A stretch of 64,000 nt of DNA. Source: Nautilus pompilius. Its lineage: Eukaryota > Mollusca > Cephalopoda > Nautilida > Nautilidae. The notes beneath the pieces are model-generated. The model searched no databases and had not been told where the DNA came from. It saw only the letters and a list, made by a program, of their open reading frames with translations. The position numbers were made by a program, and so were the translations under genes. Positions 36,997 to 51,900 of this stretch are shown here, piece after piece (position 1 is the stretch's first letter; each line of letters begins with the position of its first letter). The stretch spans positions 2,586,001 through 2,650,000 of the forward strand of contig JACATO010000306.1 of assembly GCA_018389105.1 (NCBI GenBank), given 5' to 3'.

Positions 36997-39900
36997 ATGT
37001 GGGCTAATCCTTGGGGATCATGGCCATTGCAGCAATCTGCATACCAAAATGTACCAGCTGAACAAAGTATGTATTAGATTTATTACAAATTAATGTTACT
37101 GATTTTTAAAAAAATTTTCTGTACTAAACTATAACCTATTTTTAGTTATTTTTTAACTCTGTTTGTAATTGGTGTTTAAATACTATGATAAAATTTAAAC
37201 TTATAATTGACGTGGTCTTTTAAGTTGCTCTGTGAACTTGATGCTCTATTTGGATTTTAACAGTAGTAATAAAAAAAATATAAATTTTAAATCTACAATA
37301 AACAATTCTTAATATGATTTACTCTATAATTTCAGAATTTTCTACTTAATGTTAGTAGAAATGTTCTTGAAAATTAATGTTTCATGTGGAATCGTTTTTA
37401 CTGCGTTTTGTAATTTATGCAATACAGTAGAAGCTCATCACCAATTCTTCGATTTCCAGAGCTCAGTTGACAATAACCAGCAGTCTCCATTAACAAAAGT
37501 GACAATGCAAGAGCTGACAAACAATAATATAATTGACTTTTATTGGCCTTTGACAGATACAACAATAAGAGTAAATCAATAATTAAATAATACTGGCTTG
37601 TAACGGATGCTCTGCTGCTTTGAAGTTATTCATTATCTTGATGTGCCTGTGCTTTTCAATGTTCCTGAGTTTGTCATGAACAGTTTGGTGAAAGGCCTCT
37701 TGTTATGCATATGAATGCATAGTGTGCATTGCTCGGAATTTGGTAGAAGTATTGGGAGGTGGAAGGGATTCATCATCATCATTCTATTCCTCAGCTTTAC
37801 CAGGTGTATTATTAGAATGGAGCTGCTTTATTTTCTGGATCAACTCTTCATCTAGTTACAGGTTGCTAGTTCATCATTAGCCAAGTCTTGCTGCTCAAAT
37901 TTAGCAGTAAGCATGTTTGGTGAAAGAGGAACAACTCCAATTGCATTAACAAGTTTTCTCAGCATCATGGGTCAGGATCCTTGAGCAGATGGCAGTTGTC
38001 TAAGGGTTTCATATTGTCATGCTTTTGATATTGCTGTTTGTGTCTGCATCAAGTGCAGCATTGATCCTGGTATTAAGTAGTGACTTTGTTTTTGGTCACA
38101 CCCTGATCAAAGGGCTGGATCATCGCAGTAGTGTTTGGAGGGAAACAAAGGGTGGTGTTCGTTAGGTTTACAAGCTTGAGCAGGCTGAAGAATTGTCCAA
38201 CATCAGATAGTTGTATTGATTCTGTAGATGTAGCTGCTTATCTCATTGCTGGAGCCACTCAATAAAAATGACAATTGTCATCCAGGCTTTGGACAAGTAT
38301 CAGGAGTTTGTCCAAGTCTTTTGAGTAAATCTCCAAAGACACTTGAATTTCCCAGTCATCAATTTTGAATGAGTGCATTTTTATGTTATTACTAGTAAAT
38401 ACATTGTGCATGGGTGCTAAAGCAAAATATTAACTTACTACTAGATTTGAAATTCCATTAGCATTTTAAAGATTAATTTCTACCTTTGGATTATTGGGAC
38501 TATTAAAATGGCTGAGCCCATGTGGAAATGTTGTTAATGATTTTAAAAAACACTTTATGACTTGTGTTTATTAATTATTTACTTAATAAGTTTAAATATT
38601 ATCCAGAGTGCTCACTTCAGCAGATATCCTGCATCATGCACAAGTAGTGATTTAAAACTTTATTGGTCATTGTTTGGTACTCACTTGTCCTGTATATGTT
38701 TTGTTATTTGCAGTAGAATATTTTTTTCAGTACAAGAAACAGAATGACGTGTATTAAAAAAAAAACAGACAACACAGAAATATGGGCTCATTTGTAATAC
38801 CTTACAGAAATTGGTTTTTCTTGAAAGATTGCTCTTTGTCGAAGAAGGGAAAAGAAGAGTATTTTTTCATTAAATTGAAAAATGCTTTTTTTGCAGTTGA
38901 TTGGGCTGAACTGGCAAAACAATGGATTGCCCAGAGAGAAGCAATGACTGGACCTGATGACCAGCTGCCTCCACAGCCCATGACAGTTCCCCAAGCACGT
39001 GAAGAGTCTGTTACATCAATGCATACTGAGCCGCCGCCACCGCCGCCGCCACCGCCACCGCCGCCGCCACATGTCCAGGGAGAGAACCAAAATGAGATGG
39101 AAATATCAGACGGTGAGAATGAAAATCATAATGCGGGTATATATTTTTTTGACGACTTATGATTTATTTAGCTTGTCTTGATGGGTGTAGCAGCATGTAC
39201 GTATCATCCTTCTTAGGAGATAGTTGTTGTTTTTTTCTGATGACCATTCTGATTTTCTGTATTTGATATCACGACTTCTCTTTAAGATGTTTGAATACAC
39301 TTCACACACAAATCTTAGGAAGCAGTTGTAAAGGTTTACTAAAAAAAAACAATAACAAAAGGTTTGAAGACTGATTTCATGTCATAGTTTGTTTTTTTAC
39401 ATCGAAAAATTCTCAAAAAATTTTATGACAGCAATTTTCACTGATTAAAAACTACCCAGTTAATTTTTATCGGTAAAGAGACAGTTTATGATTTAAAAAT
39501 GAAGTCTTTAAAAAATTTTGGAACTACTATTTCTCTAAGCCTCCTTGGTGCACAAATAAAGGAATACATTGCAGCAAGCAACTTCAACATTTCTATCGAC
39601 AGTCTTAGGAAATTAATTAATAAAATTGCTAAGCTTTTTTCCGTCTGGAGAAACTGAAGAATGGCATGGATGTCGGTATGTAACTAGAAAATACTATTTT
39701 AAAAAAGCAACCATTTCAGTTTAATCTCCTTAGTATTTTAATTTTTTTTAAATACAAATGTTCCGTGGTCTCTTGAGGTAAATTAAACTTTGAAATAGTT
39801 TTAGTTTTGATGCATTGAAATTTTCATCAGAAGCAATATATGTATATCTATCTGTATTTGGTTTCTTTCGTTGTTGTATGTTATATATATACACACAAAA

Positions 39901-42900
39901 TGTGCATTTAATTTACATAAATATATTCTGAAATTGATTTTAAAAGTTTTAGTCATCTACATTTTTATAAACTAAAACATTGAGTCAAATGCAGATATAA
40001 ATAAGTATTGATTAATGGTTGCATTTGAGAAATTTTCTTTTAAAATATCTTTTTGGTCATGCTATTTGTTTAGTCACCATTTACAAAGTATGTAACTTGG
40101 AATTTAAAAATAAATATTTAAAAATTTAAGATTAAACAAGATATTTTTTTAAAATTTAAATCTCTTGTTGAGAGCAGAAGCTTGTTAACCCACAACAGAC
40201 AGACAGACACAGACAAGCTCAGGGTTTTAGCTAAGCAACATATGGCTGTAAATCACAATTAAAATAAATATGTTAGAAGAGGAAGTTTTCAAACGAAAAT
40301 ATGAATTATTAAGAAATTTAAGCTAAATTTTTATGGATTGTATTTCTAACTGAAACTGCTTGTCTATCCATCAAAGTGAAGACAGATTATTGAAAGGTTA
40401 GGTCATGATGATTTTCTTTCCACATATTTGACACGATTTTTCTCACAGTTGCTGTGGAAAAGGTAGGAAAATTTTAACCCCAGCTGAAACATCTGTAGTT
40501 CTACAAGTTTAAACATTTTGAAATATTAGGTTACAAACAACAGCTGTTGTATTGCTGCTGTTGAAAATTTTAAAAACAGTTTATGACTCTAAAACTTTTA
40601 CAAAAAATAAAAAATCTTTAATTTTCTCATAAATCAAATAATTTTGAACACAGAGTATACAGTTGTGCCTGTATATCTGGCTGTGTAGAAAAAATCTAAA
40701 AAAAATTAGTACCTTGTAGTTGTAAACTTTTTTTTTTTTTGTTATGAATTTACACTTGAAAGACAAAATTGTGATTGCACATTAATAACTTGGTTGAAAA
40801 TTAGTCTGGTCAGTCATCATGGCTGAAGTTTTTACTCATACCTAACTAAAGAACATGATATCAATTTGAAAATAATTTTAATTTCAGAAAAAATACACAT
40901 TTACATTGCATTTAAACAAAATTTCTGCAGTCTTGTAACTAATTTTATGTTAAATTTTGATTTATAGTATCAATCATACCATAGTTGTGTCTGTGTTTTT
41001 AAATATACTTTTATTGTATTTTATTGTTTGAATTTCAGTTTATGATACTAGCTTTTTACTACTAAATTTTAGTATAGTGGTTAATGTATGTCATTTGTAA
41101 GAAAAGAAGAATATTTTATTAAATAGCCTTCAACAGTCACTCAGGAGAGCAGGATCAGCAGCCTGTACAGGAAGACTGGAACTGGGGAATGGCAGGCTGG
41201 AGTGTGCCACATTCAAGCCCCAGCTGGGGGTCTATGGAGCATAATCACAAGGTACTGTAGGTTTTTTGTTCATGTTTCATGGAGCCAACAACAGTCAAAT
41301 ATATCTGATAACTCTAATTTTATATATATAAAACAACCTTGAAAGTTTAGCTGAACTGTTGTATCTTTAAGATAATTCATTTAGTCAAAATAACTTAGTA
41401 CAAACAAGAAACTCAATTTTTCTTTGGCTGGTATCTTGGTCCCTGGTGAAGATTACTACCACTGAGTAAGGTTATCACTTGATAATTGGGCCCAAAAATT
41501 TGCTGAAGCAACCAGTTTTAAAATGTATTCAGTAAAGTCAATAAACACAATTCCAAAGGAATGAAGGTGATATTTACCTGTGAAGAAACAAAAACCATTC
41601 TCATGTTTGAAAGTATTTTTATCCTTTCAGAAGGCACAAATTTGGAAATACATAACAAAAGCTGATATCTTTTGATTTGGTTGCCAGCTATTTCTCTGGG
41701 CAGTAAATAAATTCGCTTTATTTAATTTTAAGTTGTTAAAACATTGTATACAACTTACAGTTTTCTAATGCAAGAATTTCATAAGTTTTTTTATTTTTAG
41801 ATTAAGATGACAGCTGATAGCTTTATATAGTGTTGTCAGTAAAAGTTTACAGCATCAGATCACCTACATTCTCTTTTTGGGAGGGGATTGCAATTTTATA
41901 AGGTTATTGAATATTTTTTAAGACAAGTTTTAATTTCTCTGACCAGTATATACAAAAGCAAAAAAAAACCAACAAACCAGGCCTACATGTAAACACAGGC
42001 AGACATATTTACAATTAATGACTTGGATATGAGCTTATATTACAAATAAGGGCTACTACTGCAGTATGGCTTTTCTGTTAATTGGATTTTAATTTTAAAA
42101 CTTTTAATATTTATTTACAGAAACCTTATGTAAAAAAAACTAATAAATACAACAAAAAAGGATTTATGCTTGTTAAAGGTGTTTTTTTTTTAAAGAATTT
42201 GTGATCTGAAAATTTATGTAATGCACTTTTCTTTATTTTTTGCTATATTGCCTGTATACTATTATCTTTAATAAATTTTGCTTCATCAGGAAGGTCAGTC
42301 TTTTGAGTACAGCCACGGCAACAGCAACTATCAACAGAGCTTTGATTATAACCACGGGAATGATCGATATAGATACCAACAGGTGTGATTTGAAAATTTC
42401 TCTTATTGTTCATTTGAAAGGTCATGAAAGCATAAAATACATTTGTTTAATATCAGATTTTAAAAAGAAAGCATGCATTACATAGCTGCAATCTTTAAGT
42501 TTGTTTCACTTTCAAAAAGAAACTGGATGTAATGTGTCTATCAGCCATTCTCTATATATTCTTATTACGATAAACATTTTTGGCAGAATGTTTAAAAGAA
42601 TTTTCTTGTTGCTATGGCTTGCATCTATGTTAATGTAGCTATCTACTGTAAGACTAATTTATTGTATAGTACCAGCAAAAAATAATGACTCTTGTTATAA
42701 TAGGCAGCCTTATAATGAACCAGGTTTCCCACTGAACATTCAAAACTGAACGTGTATTATTCTCTCCTATCTGTTTCTAGAAGTATAGCACCTCAGCCTG
42801 GATGAGCACAAGTGTGATATGTATTCCAAGTTTAGTATTGTGTTCCTTACTTAACCGTTTTATTTTCTATTAAATATAACTTTTTCAAACAATGATTGAT

Positions 42901-45900
42901 TAACTGGTTAGATTTATCTGCCATAGCGCTTTTATCAGTATAATTTAAGTGATCTACTGACAGGTTGGCTTTTCCCCACCAAGCAGCTAAACATGGACAC
43001 AGAGTAACAAATGTTTCATAGCAGTTAGACATAATGCTTAATTCTGATTTTTTGGTGTTATTTTTATGCAGGGAGCTGAAGGTCAGGGGAACTTCCAATA
43101 CTGGAGACAACAAGACCCTTCAATCCAGAACAGAAGCTATAGATCGGGTAGAGGAAACCGGTATAGATCACCACCCAAACCACCCATTTCAGCTGCTACT
43201 ATGGATGACTCTGGAATAGGTGGGCATGAATTTGAAATTATAAACACAAATCGAATTTACAGCATGACTCAAACCGTTACCCCTTTTTTACTGTTTTTAA
43301 GATAACATTAAAATAATCAAGAAGACCCCCCACCCTTTCACAGAATTAGTATAAGCAAAACCAAATGAAAATAAGTACTTTCTTGCCATTTTTTCTGTTC
43401 TAATTTTTTTTTTTCAATTAGTTTGGAAAGGTTTAATGGAGATTGTATCTGTATTTTTAAAAGTATCTTTTGCAGCAGTTTTCCTTACGAATATAAATAT
43501 TTTCTGCCTTAGTTTAAAAAGAAGCTGTATTCACTTATTCTAGAAAGTTTTTCAAAGTAGTAGGCTTCAACATTTCCCAATGAGAATTCTTAAAAATTGA
43601 CAAATTTGGTGTAATTTATGGCACTGTATTAATGTGTAGAGAATCGACTCTTGAAATCCCTTTTTCAGTCCTAGATCCATCAGTTGTGGAGGGGAGTTTT
43701 TATGTCCAAACAAGACCACAGAAGTTTAGGTCTTATTGTAAAGTTTTACTAACATTAACGTGTCTGCTCTGTCAACATTTTGGCTATTATCTACAAAAGA
43801 TTGGTGCTGTTTTTTCACCCTCATACGTGTTCTTGTTGCCACATTATACATGGACACTAGAGCTTGTTGAGCAGCTGGCGGTGTATGGGGGTATGAGTCA
43901 GAAAACAAGAAACTCTTTTACACTTGAGGTTATTCAATGTAGAAAATAGTTTAGTAGTAGTAGTAGTAGTAATTTTGTTTAATTTTCAAAAATGTCACTG
44001 CTGCTCAAAGAAGGATCCATTGCACTCCTTAAATTTTTTATGCTAAGAATAAATAGCTCCTGAGCAAACTGTTTTAACCTGCTAGAAAGTCTGTACACCC
44101 TGGAGAGAAAGGTTTGGAGTCTTGTCACAAGATCTCTCTTATTGAAATGTTTTATACATGATGACTGATTCTATTAGTGACTCTCAGTTATGGCTGCTTG
44201 TGTGTATCTGTTTCTAAGTTTGTCTAAAAATGTAGGATTCTCAACATAGAAACCACCAAAGTTTTATAGCTCAATCAAGTACAGGCATCAAAAACAGCAG
44301 TGTCTCCCAGATAATTTGGATGTTGGAATTCTTTTCCCGCTTGCTAGATGAAAGATAGCAAAAGAAATTAATGCAGACTTCTCAATGAAAGGGAGTTGTT
44401 TTACCTTGGCTGGTAAAGAGTATGTTGGTTTTTGCTCTCTGATGGGTTGGTTTGTTTTAAGTATTTAATGGCCCCTTAAATATTATTTTCTTAACACAGA
44501 TGCCACAAAAAGGAAACACTTGCCAGCATGGATTCGTGAAGGTTTGGAAAAAATGGAGAGAGAAAAACAGAAAAAATTAGAGAAAGAAAGGAAAGAGCAA
44601 GAGAAACTGGAAGCTCTAAAGTCCAAAGAACGAGTGGAGCAAGAGGTGTTGAGAGAGCGGGCTGGTATGAAGCCTGGTCCAGAAACTCTCATCCCTTTGG
44701 TAATAAACAGGAGCAGATTTGTAAGTAGACTTAGTTCACTGGATGTTTTCTGACTTTATTTACATTTTGTACATTTTTACTGTTTAGAACTTAAATACTA
44801 AATGCATAGTTTAATGTAACTGATAATATTATATCATTATAATATATATACTCTCTGTGACATAAATGTCCATTGACACTATTCTTTTGTGTGTGTGTGA
44901 GTTAGTAACTGTTAGTCCTGACAACTGGCATAAGTTAATGAAAATAAAACAGCTAATATTTCACAATAGACGTGCTTAACAAGATTGCAAACCCTGTTTG
45001 ATGAAAGGGGTAAGATAATCATGTGTAGATGGGTTGTTGAGGGGAGCAAATAAACCATTGCAGGAATAGGGATGAAACTTAACAGCCATGTGTTTTTTTA
45101 CTGATACCTGTGATGATGATGATATTAACGTGAAGAAGTTCTGGAACATTTCACATTTTTTTCAGACTTCACAATAATATGCAAATAAGGAAACTAGTAT
45201 TTATTTTTTGAGATGGTGTTGCATAGTACTGATAATTCTTTTGTCTTATTGCTCTGACAAAGCTGAATACAAAGCTAAAGCAGTTTTTTTTCCATAACTT
45301 ATGGTGTTTTTTACCCCAGTTAAGGATTATACTAATTCTTGATAGTGACAGAATTCTGTACATAAACAAACAGTTGTTTGAAATACATTTTTTTTCTTCT
45401 AGGAATCTGATGAAAGCAACTCTTCCAGATCACCAAGCAACAAAGCTGAGAGCCCTGTATTACGCAAGCATAGCCCTTCACCCCAGGACTTCAAAACTGA
45501 AGAGGAAAAACAGCAAGAACTTGTAAGGGTCTACTTATTTAAATACATCATTCTGAATTTTAAAAAAAAAATTTTTTTTAAACTGTAATATATTTATAAA
45601 GTTAGCTAATGAGAATGAGTTTGTGTATTGTCAGTCTGTTTTCTTACATTTATATGGAAGTTACAGGCTTGGGAAGTGTTAGTACTATCAATTAACCATC
45701 CAACTCTGCTCCATAAAAATCTGGGGAATAGATCAGCTGGATAAAATTGTATTAGAGAATTCATTTAGAAATGAATTGGCTTGCAATCTATCTGTACTTT
45801 TAGGTGATGAAAGTTCGAAGAATGCTCACAGAAATCCTTTTGGATGTGACCAACCACGAAATTGATGCAATAGCAAAAGAAGTGTACTTCAAGGCCAGAA

Positions 45901-48900
45901 ACAGAGCTGCTAAAGGTACCTATCGGGAACTTCTTGTGATGCAGTTTTACATTATGGCATTTAATTTCTCATCGAACTTTCATGGAAACCTTTTGAACTA
46001 CTGCAGTTTTTTTGGTTGGTTGGTTTGTTTTCTTAGAAACCAGTCATTGGTAATTCTGAGTTTTGAATTTTTATTTATTTATTTATTTATTTTAATTAGG
46101 AATGAAATTAGTGTTTTTGTGGAAAATGTGCAGGTATTGATAAATTCCAATAACTTTCAGTTTTCCCTGCAGAAATCTGCAGTCATTGTTCAGCCCACGC
46201 GGTAGTGGCGGTTTAGATTGCTGGTCAGGCAGAAGACCCGTGCGGTTTTCCCAGCATTGGGCTCCACTTGCTGAATTAGTCCATTATGCAACATGCTAAT
46301 GACAACTTAAAAAATGTATTTTTTAGCATCTTAAGAAGATATTTTGGTAATTTATTTTTATTTAATAGTGTTATTTGTTCAGATACTTTTATTTGTTTTT
46401 GTGTTTATTGTTTGTTTAGCTATTCTATATTATTTACAGTTTGGTTTTCTATATAAACAAGTTATGCTACATCTTATGTACTTTTTGTTATAGCATGCTG
46501 CTTTGTGAAATAAATTTCAATAATGCTTGCTATTACACTTTTCTTAAAATTATAATACAATCTTATATCAGGCTATGTATTAAAATGTCAATAAGAATAG
46601 AAAATAAGTTTTTAGATTTAAATAATTAGAAAATACAAATATTCACAGAGATTTTGCTTTAATGAAATGCTTAGCAGTTACAGTCAGTCTGAAGGAATAA
46701 AGGCATTAAGTCATTTATTATTACGCTTATGTACAGTAGATAGGAAAAAACAGGAGGGATGGTTTTCCTAGCTTGCAACATCGAAATTATATTTATTTTA
46801 TTTTTACTTTGTGTTGTTAGGTTTTAGAGGGAGATTTTATTTCTTTTAGAAGTGGAAACTGACAAGACTGCTGTACTTCTGAATTTTTAGTTTCAGAGTA
46901 GTTTAACCCATTTCTTACTAGATTCACCAAGTTTTCTACAACCAAATATGTAGTTTACTGTTTAGGTTTCATGACCATAGTGAATTAGCAAGTTATATCA
47001 AGTGGAAAAACCAAAACATATTGATCAAAATCTTCATTTCGCATTATACACAAATAAGGTAAGTGCACCTATTGCTGAATTCAGTAAGAAATGTATCCAT
47101 GTTGGTATTCGTTGAATTTGTTTTCCTCATATTTTAATTTTTGTTTGTAGATTTTTTAAAATAAAATAAAACATTATTAGTCCTGTATTTTGTAACAGCT
47201 ATGCCAGTCATGTTTGTTATTGGTATAAATTAGTGACTGATGCATAAGTAAATTTAGCAACACCCCTTATGTTGTTATTTTAAAAAAATTAACTTTATAT
47301 ATTAAACCAAGAATGTATCAGGGTTAGGGTCTGTGATAGTTTTTAAACACTGGTCCATCTATTGACAAGCAAGAGATAATTGTAGGCGAGGCTTTTCCTT
47401 TAAACTGTCCAATTTTGCACAAATACCATTAGGAGGAACAGATATTACATTTGAAATATCAAATTGTACAATATTCTTAGACAGCGTATTTCGTGTTATC
47501 ATGTTTGTTAAAACTGCATTAGAGTTTGTTCTTTCTCTAGACAAGCATATTGAAATGTCAAGTTAATTTTGATGGATTTATGTTTGAATGCTTTATTCTA
47601 TTAGATGATCCTAACTTTGCCAATGATTTTTGGTCTACAATAAATTTAGATTTTGAAAACTAGGACATCTAACTGAAGCTGTTGCTCTTGTTGTTTTTCA
47701 AGGAGATATTTCTAAAAATTACTGAAAACCAATTTCAACTTGTTTTCTTAAGAGAGCAGTCTATTTATTTTAAAAGGGTCTGTTCTGGTGTCCTTGACAA
47801 TTCATAGTACCACTTTTTAAAAGCTATCGGAATTATGTAGTACTTTTCATTAATCACCAATATATTGAGGTTTATGCCAGATAATCTTTTTTGTCGATAC
47901 TTTGAAGATGAAAAGGAAATAAATTACATTGGGACAGTGTTGTTTAGGTTAATCATAGGAAATGAAGTAGGATAAAAATGCAGGATGCTTGCTTTACTTC
48001 ATTCACTTGACAAAGTTGTCTCCCCCTGACGTAACCCTGAAGTAGTCATATACACATGCTGTTGTTACCTGTTGGATTAATTAAAATCTCGCTTAAATAT
48101 TTCAAATCTTTATTAACCCTGACTATTACATCAAATTTGAAAACTCTGTTTCCTTTTTTCTCTTTGAGTCACTGATTTTTAGAAATTAAATATGTTAATA
48201 AAACCAGAAAAAATGAAATCTGCATTCTGTAACGCGGTGACTGCTTTTGGTGAAGAGCTGAGCAACAAGAAAAACGGTGTTGGTAGAAATATAGACATAC
48301 CAACTAATCAGAGTATTTGCTTTCTCTTATTTTTGTATTTTGTTTATTACTTACCATTGCCTTTTTTTCCTGCATTCATAAATATTATCAATAAACACTT
48401 AACCCCTTAAGAATATTCTGGCGCGCACACATTGTTTGTCAAAAAATTAATTTGTAGACATGATCATTGCATTTGTAGCCTACTTCAAAGTTCTTTTCAC
48501 TATTGAAATATCCATGCCAGTGATAAACAGATTGTTTATTAATGATATTTGCTTATTTGTTTGTCGATGCACTCACCCCCTCCCTACACATTCTCTTGTT
48601 TGGTAATACTTCAGAAGTTCTACTTGTTTAGGCATATGATTGTCACATTGCTGATTATGTGATGATCTTTATTTAAGTGTTGCATGCATGTTTATTTTGT
48701 CAGGCACCAGCTCTTTCCCATGTGTTCATTCTTTTGTTTGACATTCTTGTGATTGGAATAACTTTGTAAAGCTAGTTAATGTATCCTGGAATTGACCATT
48801 CAAGCATATTGCACAAAAGAAATGGGACAATCAGATGGTAATTGGAGAATGCACATACACGCAGGGTAGGCACACAGAGAGCCAGGGAGCCTTGCTGCCA

Positions 48901-51900
48901 CCGTCAGTGGGTCAGGGATATGTGCTATTCCTTATCTACTAATGTGACCGGAAAAGATTTCAAAATGGGCATATCCAGTGCCCAAGATAGCATGTGTGCA
49001 CATTGTGGGACATGGATTCTGATTCAGACATAGATGAACTGGAGCTTTCAGGATTCACTTTGTAGGACTGCGAAGTGTCAGGTTTAGTGCAAGAAGCAAC
49101 TAGGCACAATGTCATGGATGAAGAGCTGCCATGATGAAGTCTACAATGGTACTGAAATGTGCCTCAATGTTGCTAGATCTAGTCGTAATACAGTATAACT
49201 GCAGTGTCTATTCCTGTTTGTTTGTTGTTTTCTTTTTCCTCTCTTCTCAGAGATGGAAGTTTCCCAGAACAATTAACTTTTTAGGCTGTGTGTGTTGTGT
49301 GTCATTGACAAAGCAACTGAGTTTAAAAAGTTGGGTGATGTTTTAGTATTTTTTCTTTTTTTTTCCATGTACATCTTTGCAGTCTGATATGTATGTTCAG
49401 TGTTACTTGGCTTGTATTGTCACAGCATTGTATCACTGATTGTAGGATGATTTGGGTTTCAGTTTTCAGCAGATTTTGACTATTTCTAGCTCCAATAATA
49501 ATTGCCCACCCCCAACTCTTGGATTTTGATAAGTTACATTACTACAGTCACAGGTGCCTCTGTTTAGATGTATCTGTCCCATTGGTAAATGCTGCCTGAT
49601 GATCCAAAAATCTCTTGTTGGATCTCATTAATTTTTCCCTGATTAAACAAAAAACACTTCCCCAGACGATTAAGAAAACATTACTTACTTGGGCAACTCA
49701 GCATGAAGAAGTTTGGAAATTGGGATACTTGGTTGGCATAGATCTCTTGATTATCAGAAAACTCTGGAATTGTCCCCCATTTTAAAAAAAACTCTCTGCT
49801 TTTTCAAATAAACAGAAAATTGAGTTTTTACTTTTAACCTCTGAATTTAAGGGAAAAACAACAACAACAACAACATCCATATTTGACCCATTTTTCTGGA
49901 TGTTATAACTTTGTTAAAGAGTTTTGTTTGTTGTAACTGAAAAGTCAAAATACTTCCACACGCAATTATCAGACCTTGTTATTGTGAAAATCTCGTGTCT
50001 GCTATCGCTGAAAGTTTTTTGTTTTGTTTTTTAGTTGATTGAAGAAAAAGTTTTCAAATAAAAGGTCTTTCCATAATCTCTTTCTGAAAAAGAAACAACA
50101 ACAACAACAAAAAAGTCATTTTGAGAACCTTGACTATATCATTGAAATTAACTTCGCTGGAATTATGGGTTTTTCTATTATTTTTTTAAAAAAATGTAAA
50201 TATGTAGCTTCTCTTTTTTTGCTATCTTTAAAACGGTTACGACAGATGACTGATTTTCTTTGTTTACTGTGGGAAGTGTCGGCAATTGGTGCTACTTCCA
50301 AAATGGCTGTTTTTATTCTTGATGAGTCGGATGTTTTTTTACTGTCCATTCTGCTGCTACTCGCTCATGATTTAAAATAGTGCAGAAATAACATTTGGAC
50401 AGTTTTTTTTTTTTTTTTTTTGAAATACCTAACTTTCTTTTATTTCATGTTTTTTGTTTGTTTGCTGCTTTTTTCATAAATAAGAAAGTGTGCATCATGA
50501 AAGCATTATAATTAAAAACTTGAAAACAAGTGGAATTTGCTTTTAATCTTCAGTGCCACTGGAAGACTGTCTGTGATTAGGCAGGTCTTGAGAAAGTTAG
50601 CAGCATGTCTGGTAAAGAGATTTCACCCAAGACTGCATCATCATCATCATCATCGTCGTCGTTAATGTTTGCATGCATTTTCCTTTTGGATCCCCCCTGA
50701 GTTTGTGAATAAAATTGTTTGCACATGTCTGCAGCTATAGATTTTCTTATAGGGTGTGACAGTCAATACAAGTTTGGCCAGTTTAAGAAACCTCGCTTTC
50801 CTCTTTTATGAAGAATGCAGTCGATCCAAGTTGTACGTGGAATTATAACACAGACTAGTACACAGCATACTGTGAAATCAGAGTTTATGTTTAATTTGTT
50901 CTCTTTAAAATATGTAATCCTGTTATTTCTAACACATTTACTTCATGGGGCTTCATTTCCATAACATACCATTCTGATTTCAACAGGATGTGTAAAAGCA
51001 AATTAAAACAAAATCAAAACACTAAATTAAATTTTTCTATTGTTCATACTTTAGGTCCCAAAATATTAGTCAGATTGAAATCACACTACATTGAACCTAG
51101 AAAATTGTGGTGATTTGTTGACTTGATGATACCCTCGTGATTAGGCTGTTATTTTGAATGCTTAAAAATAGTAATTTATAATTTAATTATTTATTTATTT
51201 AGTTATTTTTTAAGATAGCATACTTGCTGCAATGAGGCTGAAAATCTGCACTGTTTTGAATGGTTTCCAATTCTTATGAGTCTCTGATAAAATTGATTAA
51301 CAGTTGGTTTTGCCATGGTAATTAAAAACAAACTTTGCATGGGTCTACTATGTATTTCCCTTCCTCATCCATACCTGACCCACTAATTTTCTGTGGCTAT
51401 TAAATGATTTAACTTGTGAAAAACCAACAAAAATTATGTTTAAATTTATAGATTGTAAAGTTTTCTTGTTTACCCTAAGTAGATATAGTTTCTGCACTTT
51501 TTATTCATGTATTAAGGTATTTAATTTGTGCTACAACTTTATTATGAAACCTTTTTTTGTTTTCAAACTATTTTCTACAGCTAACAGTTATCCCCGTGTG
51601 TTTTAGCAATTAAGCACTGTCTAAAAGTTAGATGATGAGTGAGCCAGTATGTTAATCAAATTGATGCAGTCTTTCTCTAAGGAAACATTCAGTCTCATTG
51701 CTGCTGACTTTGTAAGCGAGTTCTAAGAAAGACATTTAAAAGAAAATAATTGCAGTTTGCTTATAGATGAATAAAGTTCGAAACCACCTCACTGCTGATA
51801 GAGGTACGAAAAGTTGAAATCTTGTATCCTGATGAAATTCTACAAGGTTATGGTGAGCAAATTCCATTTGTGTTGTCTTCAAATGTTCCTGGGGAGTGCC

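Noticed and set aside
46190..46290. GC-richer segment with tRNA-like A/B box hints
   Set aside because: Similarity to pol III boxes is too loose, and no tail or flanking duplication was seen.
49020..49140. DSDSDIDELELSG-like frame resembling a piggyBac N-terminus
   Set aside because: Short acidic stretches are not diagnostic, and no catalytic blocks follow.
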